Source: G963665495 sp963677785 (lineage in GTDB: Bacteria; Desulfobacterota; Desulfovibrionia; Desulfovibrionales; Desulfovibrionaceae). From it: DNA of 64,000 bases. Of the stretch, positions 16,201 through 25,473 are shown piece after piece; the stretch's first letter is position 1; each line of letters starts with the position of its first letter. The DNA lies in NCBI GenBank assembly GCA_963677785.2, contig CAXXDH010000003.1, positions 2,170,001 to 2,234,000 on the forward strand. The letters run 5' to 3'. Made by a program: the position numbers and the translations under genes. Under the pieces are notes generated by a model. It saw nothing but the letters and a program-made list of their open reading frames with translations, made no database searches and was not told where the DNA came from.

Positions 16201-18212
16201 ATGATGCGGGACTTCCTGTTCGTCTTACTGGCACTCATGTGGATATCACTGAACGAAAACACCTTTTCGAAGAATTGAGGAAAAGCCAGGAGCGCCTGGC
16301 GCTCGCAGTTGAGGGAACTCTAGTCGGTTTGTGGGACTGGAGAGTCCAGAGTGGTGAGGTGTACTTCAACGAACAATGGGCGATCATGGTTGGGTATACT
16401 TTGAAAGAGTTAGAGCCCCTTTCGATCCAGACGTGGATGAGCCTCTGCCACCCGGAAGACCTCGAACGGTCTGAAAAGTCTTTGCAAGATCACTTTCAGG
16501 GAAAGACGCAATTCTACCAATGTGAAGCCAGGATGCGGCACAAGGACGGACATTGGATTTGGATTCTTGATCAGGGGAAGGTTGTTGAATGGGATGAGCA
16601 GGGAGCTCCTATACGCATGGCTGGAACTCACCAGGATATCACTGAACGCAAGAACGTCGAGCAGGCTCTCAAGGAAAGTGAAGAGCACTATCGCAGCCTG
16701 TTCGACTCGACCCCTAATCCGATCTTTGTCTATGATCCGGAGAAAGACCGCTTCGTCAATGCGAACCCTGCCGCCACTGCCATGTATGGCTTTAGCCTCG
16801 AGGAGTTCAAGAAACTGGGTAAGAAGGATATCTCCGCTGAGTTAGCAAGGACAGAGGAGGTCGTGCAACAGTTAGCAGGTTCGGAGAAACCTCTCCTGGT
16901 CAGTCGCCGCAAACATAAGAACAAATCAGGCGGAATACTGACCGTAAGCATGACCTCCAGCCCTGTTCGCCTGCGTGGAAAACTATTCCACAGCACCATC
17001 ATCCAGGATATATCTGCACAGGTGGAGCATGAGCGAAAGCTTGTGGAAGCCAAGGAGGCCGCAGAAGAGGCAAGTAAAGCTAAATCCGAATTCCTTGCCA
17101 ACATGAGTCATGAAATACGAACCCCGATGAACGGCGTCCTCGGGATGTTACAATTGCTGCAAATGACCGGTATTAACGAAGAGCAGAAAGAGTACGTTTT
17201 ATCCGCTATTCAATCTTCCAAGCGTTTGACACGCCTGCTATCAGACATTCTCGATTTGTCCAGGGTAGAGGCGAATCGGCTTACAATCCAGTCACAGCCG
17301 ATGAACCTCGTTGAATTGCTCAAGCAAACATGCGAACTTTTCAAGTCAACTGCACAGCAGATCAAGATTGAGCAGTTCTGCTATGTTGATCCTGGGGTTC
17401 CAAGTGTTGTGAACGGGGACGCTCCGCGTCTGCAGCAGGTCTTGACCAATCTAATCGGCAATGCGTTCAAATTTACTAAGGAAGGACGCATTGTTGTCGA
17501 AGCATATCCGTTGGTAACATCTGATTCGAGTCAGGTTCGTGTTCTTTTTAGCGTAACGGACACCGGCATCGGCATAACAGACGAAAAGATTAAACAGTTG
17601 TTTCAGCCTTTCTCGCAGGTGAATACAGGCTATCGGAGGGATTACCAAGGCGCGGGCTTGGGTCTCTCTATCTGCAAAAAACTGATTGAACTTATGGGAG
17701 GGACCATTGCCATAGAAAGCGAACCAGGCGAAGGCACCACCGTCCACTTTTGCATCACCTTCGGCGTGGGTGAGCCTGTTATGAAGCAGGAGGTTTCCTC
17801 GCCAGGAATTGGAAGGAGCAAGCAACTTCGAATTCTGCTGGCAGAAGATGAGAACGTGAACAGCCTCGCTACTACCAAGTTGCTGGAGAAAAAGGGACAT
17901 ACCGTCAAAGCCGCCAAGGATGGCCAGGAAGCAATTGCCCTTCTCAAGGAAGACAGTTTTGACGTAATTTTGATGGACATCCAGATGCCTGTCATGGACG
18001 GCGTTGGAGCCACCAAAGCCATTCGAGGGGGAGATGCGGGACAAGACAAGAAGGACATTCCGATTATTGCCATGACAGCCTATGCCATGGGTGGTGACAA
18101 GGAAAAGTTTTTGGAGGCGGGCATGAATGGGTACATTGCCAAGCCGGTGGATATGGACGAACATCAAAGGGTAGTGACAGAGGCGCTTGAGACTGCCAAA
18201 GCTAAACAATGA
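13221..18212 (+). CDS. Giant hybrid histidine kinase, 5TM + 8 PAS + REC
   Basis: About 1660 residues. A 5TMR-LYT membrane module (starting about METEYYINLTHNTSLLL, five to six helices to about 245) is followed by eight PAS/PAC repeats, several with WDW or LWD starts typical of PAS_3. Then come HisKA (ANMSHEIRTPMNGVLGMLQL, about 1300), HATPase (LIGNAFKFT and GAGLGLSICKKLIELMGG) and a receiver (RILLAEDENVN, phospho-aspartate in VILMDIQMPVMDG). It is a membrane-anchored hybrid sensor that would pass phosphate to an unlinked HPt protein. Start uncertain: 13203, 13221 (better ribosome-binding site, AGAGGG) or 13374, where the conserved domain begins. Confidence 0.9.
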   Translation: MENQSVDDHKTGLNQRFLSSSCSLYNIAAIIKKLQSLLQAGANFRLVDGCSMETEYYINLTHNTSLLLAVVVLYDITAARWTIGKSKRQQVLAGLFLGAISLVIISTTWPLIPGELLDVRSILFAVTGLFFGAIPSLIGAVFSAFFHLCLGGIDEWIGVILIFASMAIGLIWRHYRRERLSSLSWGDLYLMGLAVHIVMLALLFLLPWEIASEVLSRIAAPVLLIYPLGVMLFGKFLSWRLHREESGLLTRESEEKYRALYNSVMDPVLVADIDTGIFIECNQAAEEFLGRTRSDIIGLHQRELHPPEDINPEGYSKHFAQEVKRPGTANAVRFLRPDGEIVLADVSTSSFQLQGKNLLLGVFHDVTEIKRTEAALRASEASLNLAAETGGLGLWDWQVAEDTATLSDYCLSMKGLVRDEFSGSIAQWDNAIHKDDHERVWAALTRHLNGETERFEAEYRFWRNDREWYWEQVSGKVIEWDANGQPLRMLGYHKDISDKKETELRLQETTAILMAAMDNSTAGVAIADAPDGKLRYVNKAGLAIREGGPETLVDGVVAEDYVSVYNIHYLDRTPYRKNEDPLARAILNGEHVIEEFLMLRPSGEFRNVMVNAAPVLNEDGAVSSAVVVFFDITDTRKIEQGLEMFFAMSLDLICIVDILSSKFVKVNPAFFKVLGYTEEELLESSFMDFIHPEDAPEAQLILEEKLRKGEAVLHFENRYRSKNGEYRWLSWVSHPQLEQGVTYALARDVTEWKKAMQRIQESEAKYRALFSEAVDPILVTEDETGMIIECNQTAERFFGIPRERFLGMHYEVILPQWDWAHGKSATVQDYLSKVGDANELTVMAAGGVERFISLRTSMFTLNGRQVVMGMFRDITEQRIMQDALQFSEERFDNAMRAVNDGLWDLNIETDEVFFSPRLYEMLDFAPNELPASYETWLSLLHPEDKERAAGIVNGVIQNTSERMETASFSMEMRMRRKNGGWKWILSRGGVTKYNDAGLPVRLTGTHVDITERKHLFEELRKSQERLALAVEGTLVGLWDWRVQSGEVYFNEQWAIMVGYTLKELEPLSIQTWMSLCHPEDLERSEKSLQDHFQGKTQFYQCEARMRHKDGHWIWILDQGKVVEWDEQGAPIRMAGTHQDITERKNVEQALKESEEHYRSLFDSTPNPIFVYDPEKDRFVNANPAATAMYGFSLEEFKKLGKKDISAELARTEEVVQQLAGSEKPLLVSRRKHKNKSGGILTVSMTSSPVRLRGKLFHSTIIQDISAQVEHERKLVEAKEAAEEASKAKSEFLANMSHEIRTPMNGVLGMLQLLQMTGINEEQKEYVLSAIQSSKRLTRLLSDILDLSRVEANRLTIQSQPMNLVELLKQTCELFKSTAQQIKIEQFCYVDPGVPSVVNGDAPRLQQVLTNLIGNAFKFTKEGRIVVEAYPLVTSDSSQVRVLFSVTDTGIGITDEKIKQLFQPFSQVNTGYRRDYQGAGLGLSICKKLIELMGGTIAIESEPGEGTTVHFCITFGVGEPVMKQEVSSPGIGRSKQLRILLAEDENVNSLATTKLLEKKGHTVKAAKDGQEAIALLKEDSFDVILMDIQMPVMDGVGATKAIRGGDAGQDKKDIPIIAMTAYAMGGDKEKFLEAGMNGYIAKPVDMDEHQRVVTEALETAKAKQ

Positions 18213-18307
18213 TGCCTTTCTTTGCGGACCAGTGGCCTTGTAGCCGTATCCGGTCGGCGAAACATCCCAACGAGGATTGATACGATGGAGGACTTTCAAC
18301 TGAGAAG

Positions 18308-18543
18308 TGGCCCCAGTTGTTTGGACCACTATGCGGCAAATTTAAGGTGGACTGGTTCTATGGATCACGCCGCCTTGCCGGGACAATCCTGAGGGGCGTG
18401 CCCCTCAGGATTGAGCTGCTTATATACCTGCATCGGCTTCGCTCCGTCAAAGGCGAAGTGCGGGCGTCGATTGTTGTAGAAATCAAACCACCACGCTAGC
18501 TCCTGGCGTATTTCCCGAGTCGTTTCCATCTCTTTTAGGTAGA
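18308..18543 (-). pseudogene. IS3-family transposase fragment
   Basis: Read on the minus strand from about 18543 to 18365, the frame gives the end of an IS3 OrfB: ETTREIRQELAWWFDFYNNR followed by RPHFAFDGAKPMQVYKQ. The terminal region GTTGTTTGGACCACT at 18309 recurs with one mismatch near 3600. The IS21 fragment begins directly upstream in the transposase frame, so IS21 probably inserted here and the rest of the IS3 was lost. The sequence 18213-18307 carries no convincing gene. Confidence 0.75.
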
Positions 18544-19338
18544 TGCGAAATCGCATCCAAATCGGCCACCGAAAATCATTGAAACCGGCCACCCAGTCGC
18601 ACGGAAACCGGCCGCCTAATCGTATTGAAACCGGCCATTTTTTCGTCGTAAATGCGATTGGCCGGCCGATTTGATGATTTTGTCTGCTATAAAGTGAAAT
18701 TCGACGCTGGATAACCGTCAACACGGTACTCCCCTCCAAAATCACCTTGGAGGGAGAAGATGCCGAAAGCGAGGTTGTCCATGCGAGAAATAAAGGAGCT
18801 GTTGCGGCTTCATTTCAATCACAAACTGTCCCTGAACAAAGCGGCCAGCGCTTGTGGAATCGCCGGATCCACGGCTCAGGAGTACGCCAAGCGGTTCAAG
18901 GATTCGGGATTGCCATGGCCGCTGCCAGGCGACTTTGACGGCAAAACGCTCAACTCTCGGCTTTTCAAGCTGCCTCCGAATCCCGAACGAAACAAAACGC
19001 TTCCCGACTGGCCAGCCGTACGGACCGAACTGGCCCGCAAAGGAGTCACCCTCAAGCTGTTGTGGAAAGAATACCGCCAGGAATATGCTGACGGCTACAG
19101 TTGCCCAGTTTCTTCGTCTCTACAAAGAGTGGGCCGGGACGCTGGACGTCACCATGCGTCAGACGCACTTTGCCGGCGAGAAAATGTTCATCGATTTCAC
19201 CGGAATGACCATGGACGTCATTGACCCTGAAACGGGCGAGGTGTCTGCCAAGCAGATTTTCGTGGCCGCTCTTGGGCACAGCAACTATACTTTCGTCCGC
19301 GCGCTGGACAGCTAGAGTCTGGAGGACTGGATCGAGGC
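18544..19338 (+). mobile_element. IS21-family element, copy B, 5' fragment
   Basis: This copy keeps what copy A lost: the left end (TGCGAAATCGCATCCAAATC, matching the inverted right end of copy A) and a repeat array. AAATCGGCC or AAACCGGCC occurs at 18559, 18582, 18605 and 18628, exactly 23 bases apart; such arrays are the transposase binding sites of IS21 ends. Similarity to copy A stops at about 19338, inside istA. istB and the right end are missing. Confidence 0.75.
18760..19338 (+). pseudogene. istA: istA pseudogene, frameshifted and truncated
   Basis: Starts well (GGAGGG, then ATG; MPKARLSMREIKELL) and follows copy A closely. Near 19102 two bases are missing (AGTTGCCCAG versus AGTTACGCCCAG), which shifts the frame; the restored frame then meets TAG at 19314 where copy A has CAG. 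The sequence ends at about codon 190 of 506. At least three independent lesions show an old, dead copy. Confidence 0.9.
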
Positions 19339-19477
19339 AAACAAAAGTGCTATAGCCCTGGTCTCCACCACATCAGCGCTGGATACAAAACAGCCATTTG
19401 TAGTATGATTTAATAAATAATATTCTAGGGACTACTTCATGCGCATTTGAACAAAATGCCAAGGAGGGGGGATAATT

Positions 19478-21505
19478 ATGAAAGGATTGTTTACTCGAAT
19501 ACCGCTACGCGTGAAACTGTATGCTTCCAGCGTATTGTCGCTCATTCTGCTTGGCATATTAGTTGTCCTGTTTCTCAACATTAAAAACATGATGGCCGAC
19601 CTGACCGCCCAAGAAGAGGAATTTAACGTAATATCATCCGACATTCTCTCCACAGAACGCGCTATCCGCGACTATATCAACAACAATATCAAAATCGTCG
19701 ATATGGAGAATAAATATAATGCTTTGTCCGCGTCTCTCCAGAACGGACCGATCAAGGATATATTTTCTTCTTTATGGGAGAAGATTGTTGAATTTGAAAA
19801 AAATCGTGTAAGAAACGAGGCCATTGATTCCAAAATTTCTGAACTTGCCCAAAGCTCCATTGAGATGTCCAATGGCTTTATCACGTCCATGAGCGAACAA
19901 CTTGCTGATGAGATCAAGAGGCATGACGTAACAGTGTTGCAAAGAAAGACCATTGCCGGTGCGATAGTAAATACTTCAGCAAACTATGAAATTATTGTCC
20001 GCTTCTTACGGTTGAAAGAAGATCCTTCTCAACGGGGAGAAATGTTGAATTTTATCAACATTCTTTTGGATAATGTAGAAAGAGACATTAAGATGCTGGC
20101 CAACACACCGTTCCATACGTTGGCCATTGAAGCAAAGAGATTAAACACTGAAGTAAAAAAACTTGTTATTGAATATACAATGCATGTGGACAGGCAAAAT
20201 GCAATTGAGGTTGAGGTTACGGAAACAGTTGACAACATCATTCTTCTCCTTGAAAAACAAAGTGCAAGCCAGCGCCAAGAATTTTCACAGACCATTCAAC
20301 AAGGTTTTTTTATTTTCTTCCTGGTCATCTCTATTTCCGTTGTCTGTAGCTTGCTGATCACCTGGTTGACCAACAGGGACATTTTCCGCCAGATCGGTGG
20401 TATTGTAAGCATCGCGCAGCGCATTGCCGACGGCGACATGGAAGCGAAGGTGGAAACCGGCGGCGCCGGGATCCTGGGGAAACTTACGCTGGCTCTGCAA
20501 ACAATGGTCGTATCACTGAAATCCATGGTCAATGACGCGGAAAAATCCCGTGAAGAGGCCAACAAACAGGCCGAGCTGAGCACCGTCGCCATGGAGGAGG
20601 CCAAAGAGGCCCGGCAGGAAGCCCTGGACGCCAAACGCAAGGGCCAACTTGAGGTGGCGGACCATCTCGACGCCATGGTAAGGCAACTTTCCGATTCCAG
20701 CCAATCGTTACGTTCGAAAGTGGACCAGGTCTCCGCGGGCGCGGATTCTCAAAACAGGAGCCTCACCGAAACCGCCACGGCCATGGAGGAAATGAACGCC
20801 ACGGTGTTGGAGGTGGCCAACAACGCTGAGCAAGCCGCGGGCAATTCCGAGTTGGCCAAGGACCATGCCCAGACCGGCGCTTCCATTTTCAACGAAGTGA
20901 TCTCGTCCATCGGCAATATCCAGGCCCAGGCCACCATTATGAAAGAAGGCCTGGGGGAGTTGGGCAACCGCGCCGAAGGCATCGGCACCATCCTGGATGT
21001 CATCTCCGATATCGCAGACCAGACAAACCTGCTGGCCCTCAACGCGGCCATTGAAGCGGCCCGTGCCGGTGAAGCCGGTCGCGGTTTCGCCGTTGTCGCG
21101 GACGAGGTACGCAAACTCGCGGAAAAGACCATGCAGGCCACCCGGGAGGTGGGGGAGGCCATCCACGCCATCCAACAGGAGACGAGCACCAATATCAGCG
21201 CCATGGAACAGGCCTCGGAGGCGGTAGAGCACAGTACCGATCTGGCGGGCAAGGCCGGTGAGGCGCTGGATCAGATCGTGGAAAGCGTTCTCTCGTCCAC
21301 AGACCAGGTGCGCGCCATCGCCACTGCGGTGGTGGAGCAGACCCACGCCAGCGAAGAGATCACCCGCACGATTGAGACTGTCAACCAGGTCTCTTCTGAT
21401 ACGGCCGACAACATGTCCCAATCGCGGGAAGCGTTGGAAGAGCTGGCTGATCTAGCCACCCGGATCAGCGCTTTTATTTCCAAGCTCAGGGAGGACAGCA
21501 AATGA
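19478..21505 (+). CDS. Methyl-accepting chemotaxis protein
   Basis: 675 residues, ATG 8 bases after AAGGAGGGGGG. TM1 at about 14-34, a helical periplasmic region of about 235 residues without a Cache fold (rich in N, I and E, possibly a four-helix bundle), TM2 at about 275-297, then HAMP (IAQRIADGDMEAKVE). The cytoplasmic hairpin tip is NLLALNAAIEAARAGEAGRG at about 515, which binds CheA/CheW. There is no C-terminal NWETF pentapeptide for CheR. The ligand is unknown. It is preceded by insertion-sequence debris and has its own upstream region. Confidence 0.93.
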   Translation: MKGLFTRIPLRVKLYASSVLSLILLGILVVLFLNIKNMMADLTAQEEEFNVISSDILSTERAIRDYINNNIKIVDMENKYNALSASLQNGPIKDIFSSLWEKIVEFEKNRVRNEAIDSKISELAQSSIEMSNGFITSMSEQLADEIKRHDVTVLQRKTIAGAIVNTSANYEIIVRFLRLKEDPSQRGEMLNFINILLDNVERDIKMLANTPFHTLAIEAKRLNTEVKKLVIEYTMHVDRQNAIEVEVTETVDNIILLLEKQSASQRQEFSQTIQQGFFIFFLVISISVVCSLLITWLTNRDIFRQIGGIVSIAQRIADGDMEAKVETGGAGILGKLTLALQTMVVSLKSMVNDAEKSREEANKQAELSTVAMEEAKEARQEALDAKRKGQLEVADHLDAMVRQLSDSSQSLRSKVDQVSAGADSQNRSLTETATAMEEMNATVLEVANNAEQAAGNSELAKDHAQTGASIFNEVISSIGNIQAQATIMKEGLGELGNRAEGIGTILDVISDIADQTNLLALNAAIEAARAGEAGRGFAVVADEVRKLAEKTMQATREVGEAIHAIQQETSTNISAMEQASEAVEHSTDLAGKAGEALDQIVESVLSSTDQVRAIATAVVEQTHASEEITRTIETVNQVSSDTADNMSQSREALEELADLATRISAFISKLREDSK

Positions 21506-21924
21506 TTTTTGTCATATAGCATTGTATATTACTGAAGAACCGTGATGTTTTTATGTCGACTAATGGACGTGTCAGGGAATGCAGACAGATATGAATCCCA
21601 CCGGGAACCTCCCACAAGACCCCATCCATCTCCCCAAATTTCATAGAGATATATTAATGTGAGGGATCGCAAGACCAGACTTTTTGATCTTCGCGGTTTT
21701 CTTTATCAAGTCGAAGTACCCAAGGACTGGAGTTGCCCCGATTTCGTGGACAAGTAATCCCATTTCCTTGCAGTTGGGGAGAACGCTCTTCGAGTTTCAG
21801 TCTTTTTGATCATGTATATCAGAGCTACTAATCACTATACCTTTTTGAGAGGTCAACCTTTCCCCACGTGAAATCCCGTGAAGAAACTTCACAACAATTC
21901 GAAAAGAAAAGATTTTTTTGAAAA
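21506..21924. other. Intergenic region, no gene seen
   Basis: About 420 bases between convergent genes. The only ORF with a hint of a ribosome-binding site is a 38-codon minus-strand frame (starts MGLLVHEIGATPVLGYFDL) that I cannot assign. No clear terminator hairpin was found. Confidence 0.3.
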
Positions 21925-24114
21925 TCAGGAAGCCGCTTTGAATTCGGCCAGGGCATTGACCAGCCGCTGACAGGCAGGGATGTCAGCATCGCAGTTTGCC
22001 AGAACGAACTCGGCTGTGGCGTGGATGTCGCGCCAGCGGGGGCGCGACGGAAGGGTCTTGATGGCAAGATATTTGTCCAGGGTCTGGGTTCTGAAGTAGC
22101 CGTCCTTTTCCAGGTAGACGTTCCAGATGCCCGATTTCTCGGCCAGCTCCACCTTGCCCCCGTGCCCCGCCGCCGACCAGCAATCCAGAGCCAGCTCCAT
22201 CACGGTCACGGCCAGGAGGCGTCTTTCTTCTAGGGGGTCATTCGTTGTCAGACACTTGCCAAGGCGCATCAATAAATCATCCAGGGCCTTTAGGTCGTCG
22301 AGCACGAATTGAGATTCCTGCCTGTCGTTGATGTCCAGGGAAGTGACTGTTTTTTCAAGCTTCAGGATGCGCTGCCGGTTGGCGTTCAGGTCGCGCAGCA
22401 TGTTTGCGGGAACATGCTCTATGCGTTTTCTGTCTTCTGTCCTTTTCAAGCCCGAGCCCGTTTTTTTCTGCTTGCGCACGAGCACAAGCAGCAGGGGGGC
22501 GTTTGCCAGTTCGATACCGGTGATCAGCAGGTTGGCTGACAGGCTCTTGTTTCCCTGCGCCAGCCGGACGTCCTGGAAGGCACAGGCCTTGCCCAAAGGA
22601 GGACCTTCGCCTTCGATCATTTCCAGCAAGGCGGTCGAAACCGGGGTTTTCTGTGTTTCCAGCATATCAGAAAACGGCCGTCCTTTCAGCTTGTCGCATC
22701 CGAATCCCGAGAGCCGTGAAAAAGCGTTATTGCAGAAGCAGATTTCCCTGTCCTCGTTCAGGGCGATCACGGCTTCTTTCAGGGAATCGAACATGCCTGT
22801 CATGCCTGCAAGAAGTGTTTGTCGTCCGTCGCCGCTTGCGGACCGTGAGAATTGTTCCAGCTTGGAATAGGCCCGTGCATAGCGAGAGGAAACGAAAAGG
22901 GAATAGGCCAGGATAAAAAGCAGCACACCGAAAAGCCCGAAATCGGCCGAGGTCACGATGTTCAAGTCGAAAAGGATGTCGTCCAACTCGGCGTAAGCCA
23001 GGCCCAGGTAGCCTGGTGCAAGCAACAGGATTCCATGCTCCCTGCGTATTGCATCCAGAGTAAACATGGCGAAGATATAGGCATAAGCCCCCCGCGTAAG
23101 CAGAAAATAGACGAAAAGCGCGGGGTCGTACGCGTTTGGGGGAGTGGCCAGGATGTAGCTGATGTAAAGTGCTCCCAACACTAGATAGATCCCGGTCACG
23201 GTTTTTCCGTATTTTTTGGGGGACAGGGTCTGGTAGAAGAGCAACAGCAGCGGGGTGGTCAGTCCGTAGGGCAGGGTCGCCAGGGTCACATACAACCCCC
23301 AGCTGAGCTTAAGCCCCACGGCGTTCATCAGATAACCGGACGTGGGGCTGAATCCCGTTGCCACGGACCAGAAAAAGCAGAACAATCCGAAATATAAATT
23401 CGCTTTGAAAGAGCGGCGCAGGAAGTAGAGCGCAAAGTGATACAGGCTCATACAGAGCAAAGCCCCGCTCACAAGTGCGCCCGAGAGCCAGAGAAATCGC
23501 ATGTGCCCCTGAATGTCTTGTGCATTTCCCAGCATTATCCAGCCGCCAAGCCCCCCCTGGGTGTTGTGGTGGTTGGAGATTTGGATCACGAGTTCAATGC
23601 TCGGGGCTGCTGAAAAGCTGGCAATGCTGAAATGGCCTTGGGGCCGCTCCTCGTTTTTTTGGCAGGCTGGAGTGCCGCTGGCTGCCAGGGCTTTGCCGTT
23701 GACGAAGATTTTGCAAACCGAAAGCGTGCCTGTTGTCAGCAATGAGAACGATCCATGAGCATCGGGAGGCAATTGGACCCTGAGGCGGTAGGTTCCGCAA
23801 CCGATTGCGTTGAGGGGCTTTCCGCGCGTTGTTGTCCCTTGCCAGATGTGGGGGAGCTGCAGGTAGTCCGGCGACGTTTCGGGCAGCGGGAACTGTTCCG
23901 GATTAAGCAACCGCCCCTGGACGAATTGCCACTCTCCAGCAAGGCTGGCTGTACCGTACGTATTGAAATCCCAGTGCGAAAGATCGATTTTGCCTTTACT
24001 GGCAAAGGAATGTTGCGCCGCATCAGAGCAGGATGTGAGGAGGCAGCAGCCCAGCAGCATGAAGACCAGGCCTGCAACACGGAATCGAAACAGGGGCAGC
24101 TTCTGCAGCGTCAT
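21925..24114 (-). CDS. 7TMR-DISM/PAS lipoprotein-type sensor, unknown output
   Basis: Start chosen at 24114 (MTLQKLPLFRFRVAGLVFML) because a lipoprotein signal with LLTSC follows; the frame opens at 24300. Residues 30-215 look like the 7TMR-DISM extracellular jelly-roll (GEWQFVQGRLL; IGCGTYRLRVQLP), then seven membrane helices (about 220-425) and a PAS domain (FDSLKEAVIALNEDREICFC). The last 150 residues include TVMELALDCWSAAGHGGKVE and SGIWNVYLEKDGYFRTQTLD and contain no H-box, ATPase, GGDEF or cyclase motif that I recognise. It probably senses a periplasmic carbohydrate-like ligand; the output is unknown. Confidence 0.75.
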   Translation of the reverse strand: MTLQKLPLFRFRVAGLVFMLLGCCLLTSCSDAAQHSFASKGKIDLSHWDFNTYGTASLAGEWQFVQGRLLNPEQFPLPETSPDYLQLPHIWQGTTTRGKPLNAIGCGTYRLRVQLPPDAHGSFSLLTTGTLSVCKIFVNGKALAASGTPACQKNEERPQGHFSIASFSAAPSIELVIQISNHHNTQGGLGGWIMLGNAQDIQGHMRFLWLSGALVSGALLCMSLYHFALYFLRRSFKANLYFGLFCFFWSVATGFSPTSGYLMNAVGLKLSWGLYVTLATLPYGLTTPLLLLFYQTLSPKKYGKTVTGIYLVLGALYISYILATPPNAYDPALFVYFLLTRGAYAYIFAMFTLDAIRREHGILLLAPGYLGLAYAELDDILFDLNIVTSADFGLFGVLLFILAYSLFVSSRYARAYSKLEQFSRSASGDGRQTLLAGMTGMFDSLKEAVIALNEDREICFCNNAFSRLSGFGCDKLKGRPFSDMLETQKTPVSTALLEMIEGEGPPLGKACAFQDVRLAQGNKSLSANLLITGIELANAPLLLVLVRKQKKTGSGLKRTEDRKRIEHVPANMLRDLNANRQRILKLEKTVTSLDINDRQESQFVLDDLKALDDLLMRLGKCLTTNDPLEERRLLAVTVMELALDCWSAAGHGGKVELAEKSGIWNVYLEKDGYFRTQTLDKYLAIKTLPSRPRWRDIHATAEFVLANCDADIPACQRLVNALAEFKAAS

Positions 24115-24513
24115 GGCCTCTACTATGAAGACTCGAATAACAGGTGGCATCTCAAGAAAACTTGCCTTGTAACCATCTCTTTGTCCAGATGTGATTACTT
24201 GGAACAACAGGCTTTGCCTTACCTGCAGTGACGTTTTTCGTCGCCTTGAACCAGCGATCGGAAACGTTTCATCGTCCTCCCTGGACAGTATGGGACGCAT
24301 CTTGCCAAGCCAAAGCCAACCACTGTAAATGAAGGAATAAGATTCTGAAAAATTTTTTCTCTGAGGAAGTTTGGGGTCGTTCCAACAAAGGTGCCGAAAA
24401 TTCCCCAGAGGACCGTTTAATAAACTGAAACAAATGAATTTTACGCAAAGATCGACCTCCCGTTTTAGGGAATGCTTGAAGCTAAGATTTTAGGAGGAGA
24501 ATGCCGAAGTTAT
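24115..24513. other. Intergenic region, no gene seen
   Basis: Upstream region of the 7TMR-DISM gene. The frame of that gene stays open to 24300, but this stretch lacks a convincing alternative start. Beyond 24300 it is AT-rich, with no ORF that I can support. Confidence 0.3.
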
Positions 24514-24911
24514 GTAAGCGCAATTTTTTCACCCTTCCCAATTTTTAACGCGCCAATTCCTCAGCGGCAACACGCCTTTATTTTCTTCTTTAGACGTCAT
24601 GCCCGGCAGCCTTTCAAAAAGAAAGAGCAGATACCGCAGCGGTTCCAGCCGTTAGCCTTCGCCTTCTCGACCAAGCTATACAAGGCCGCGCTAGCCGTAA
24701 CGCCTCTTGGTGAACCAGAAAAGAGCCTGTTTTTCCGACCGACCGCAAAGGGTCGAATGGCGTTTTCGGCGAAATTGTTATCAGGCAGCAAGATGCCGTC
24801 TTCGAGATACGTTTCAACCCGCTCCCACTGTCCCAAGGCGTAGGAGATGGCTCGGCCGAGCAGGCTTTTCGAAGGAGTGATCTCTCCTCGTTCCAGAAGC
24901 GGGTGAATCAA
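24514..24911 (-). pseudogene. IS66-family transposase fragment
   Basis: The minus strand reads as the C-terminus of IS66 TnpC: SYALGQWERVETYLEDGILL, then PDNNFAENAIRPFAVGRKNR and TASAALYSLVEKAKANG. After KANG one extra base shifts the frame; in the corrected frame LEPLRYLLFLFERLPG continues to a stop at 24529. GTAAGCG, the conserved start of IS66 ends, lies at 24514. The rest of the element is missing, cut near 24910 next to a group II intron fragment. Confidence 0.85.
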
Positions 24912-24979
24912 GAAAAAAGCGCTGTGGATTATGTGGGTAAAAGGTAGTTTCCGGGGTACCGCTTACTGAATAGCGGATG

Positions 24980-25473
24980 ACTCGTCCTCGCCCTCCAGAG
25001 TCTGGTCAGATTCAAGAACAAAATGCGCTGCCTACTGAAGCGTAACAGACCGATGTCGTTTGAAGAAAGGATACGCCGCGTCAACTCGTACTGCGTTGGC
25101 AGGCTGGGCTGCTTCCAGCTTGCGAAATGCAAACGCTTCCTCCTGGAAATGGAAGGATGGATACGGCGAAAACTGCGCTGCGTACGTCTGAAGCAATGCA
25201 AGCGTGTCAAGACGATGGCGGAGTTCTTCATGAGCCTCGGTGTGTAAGACTTCAATGCGTGGATGCAGGCCGCATCGGGCAAAGGGAGGTGGAGAATGTC
25301 CAGAATCCGGACAGCCCACCGGGCTATGAACAACGATTGGTTCAGGGCGCAGGGCCTCGTTAGCTTGATCAGAAGATACGAAGTGTTGAAAGTAGAGAGA
25401 AACCGCCGTGGTACCGAGCAGGCATGTCCGGTGGTGTGAGAGGGGGAGACCGTGAGGAATCCCCCTACTCGAT
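24980..25473 (+). pseudogene. Group II intron, 3' fragment with ltrA tail
   Basis: The plus strand encodes the end of an intron reverse transcriptase/maturase (to 25247): MSFEERIRRVNSYCVGRLGC and RRKLRCVRLKQCKRVKTMAE, the X-domain end of LtrA-type proteins. Downstream, 25395-25440 looks like domain V (ACCGCCG pairing with CGGTGGT), then domain VI at about 25441-25466 (GGGGGA / TCCCCC) and the usual 3' terminus CTACTCGAT. The 5' part and the catalytic YADD region are absent, so it cannot splice. Confidence 0.8.

Noticed and set aside
18560..18640. CRISPR-like 23-bp periodic repeats
   Set aside because: Only four short repeats, located at an IS21 left end; they are transposase binding sites, not a CRISPR array.
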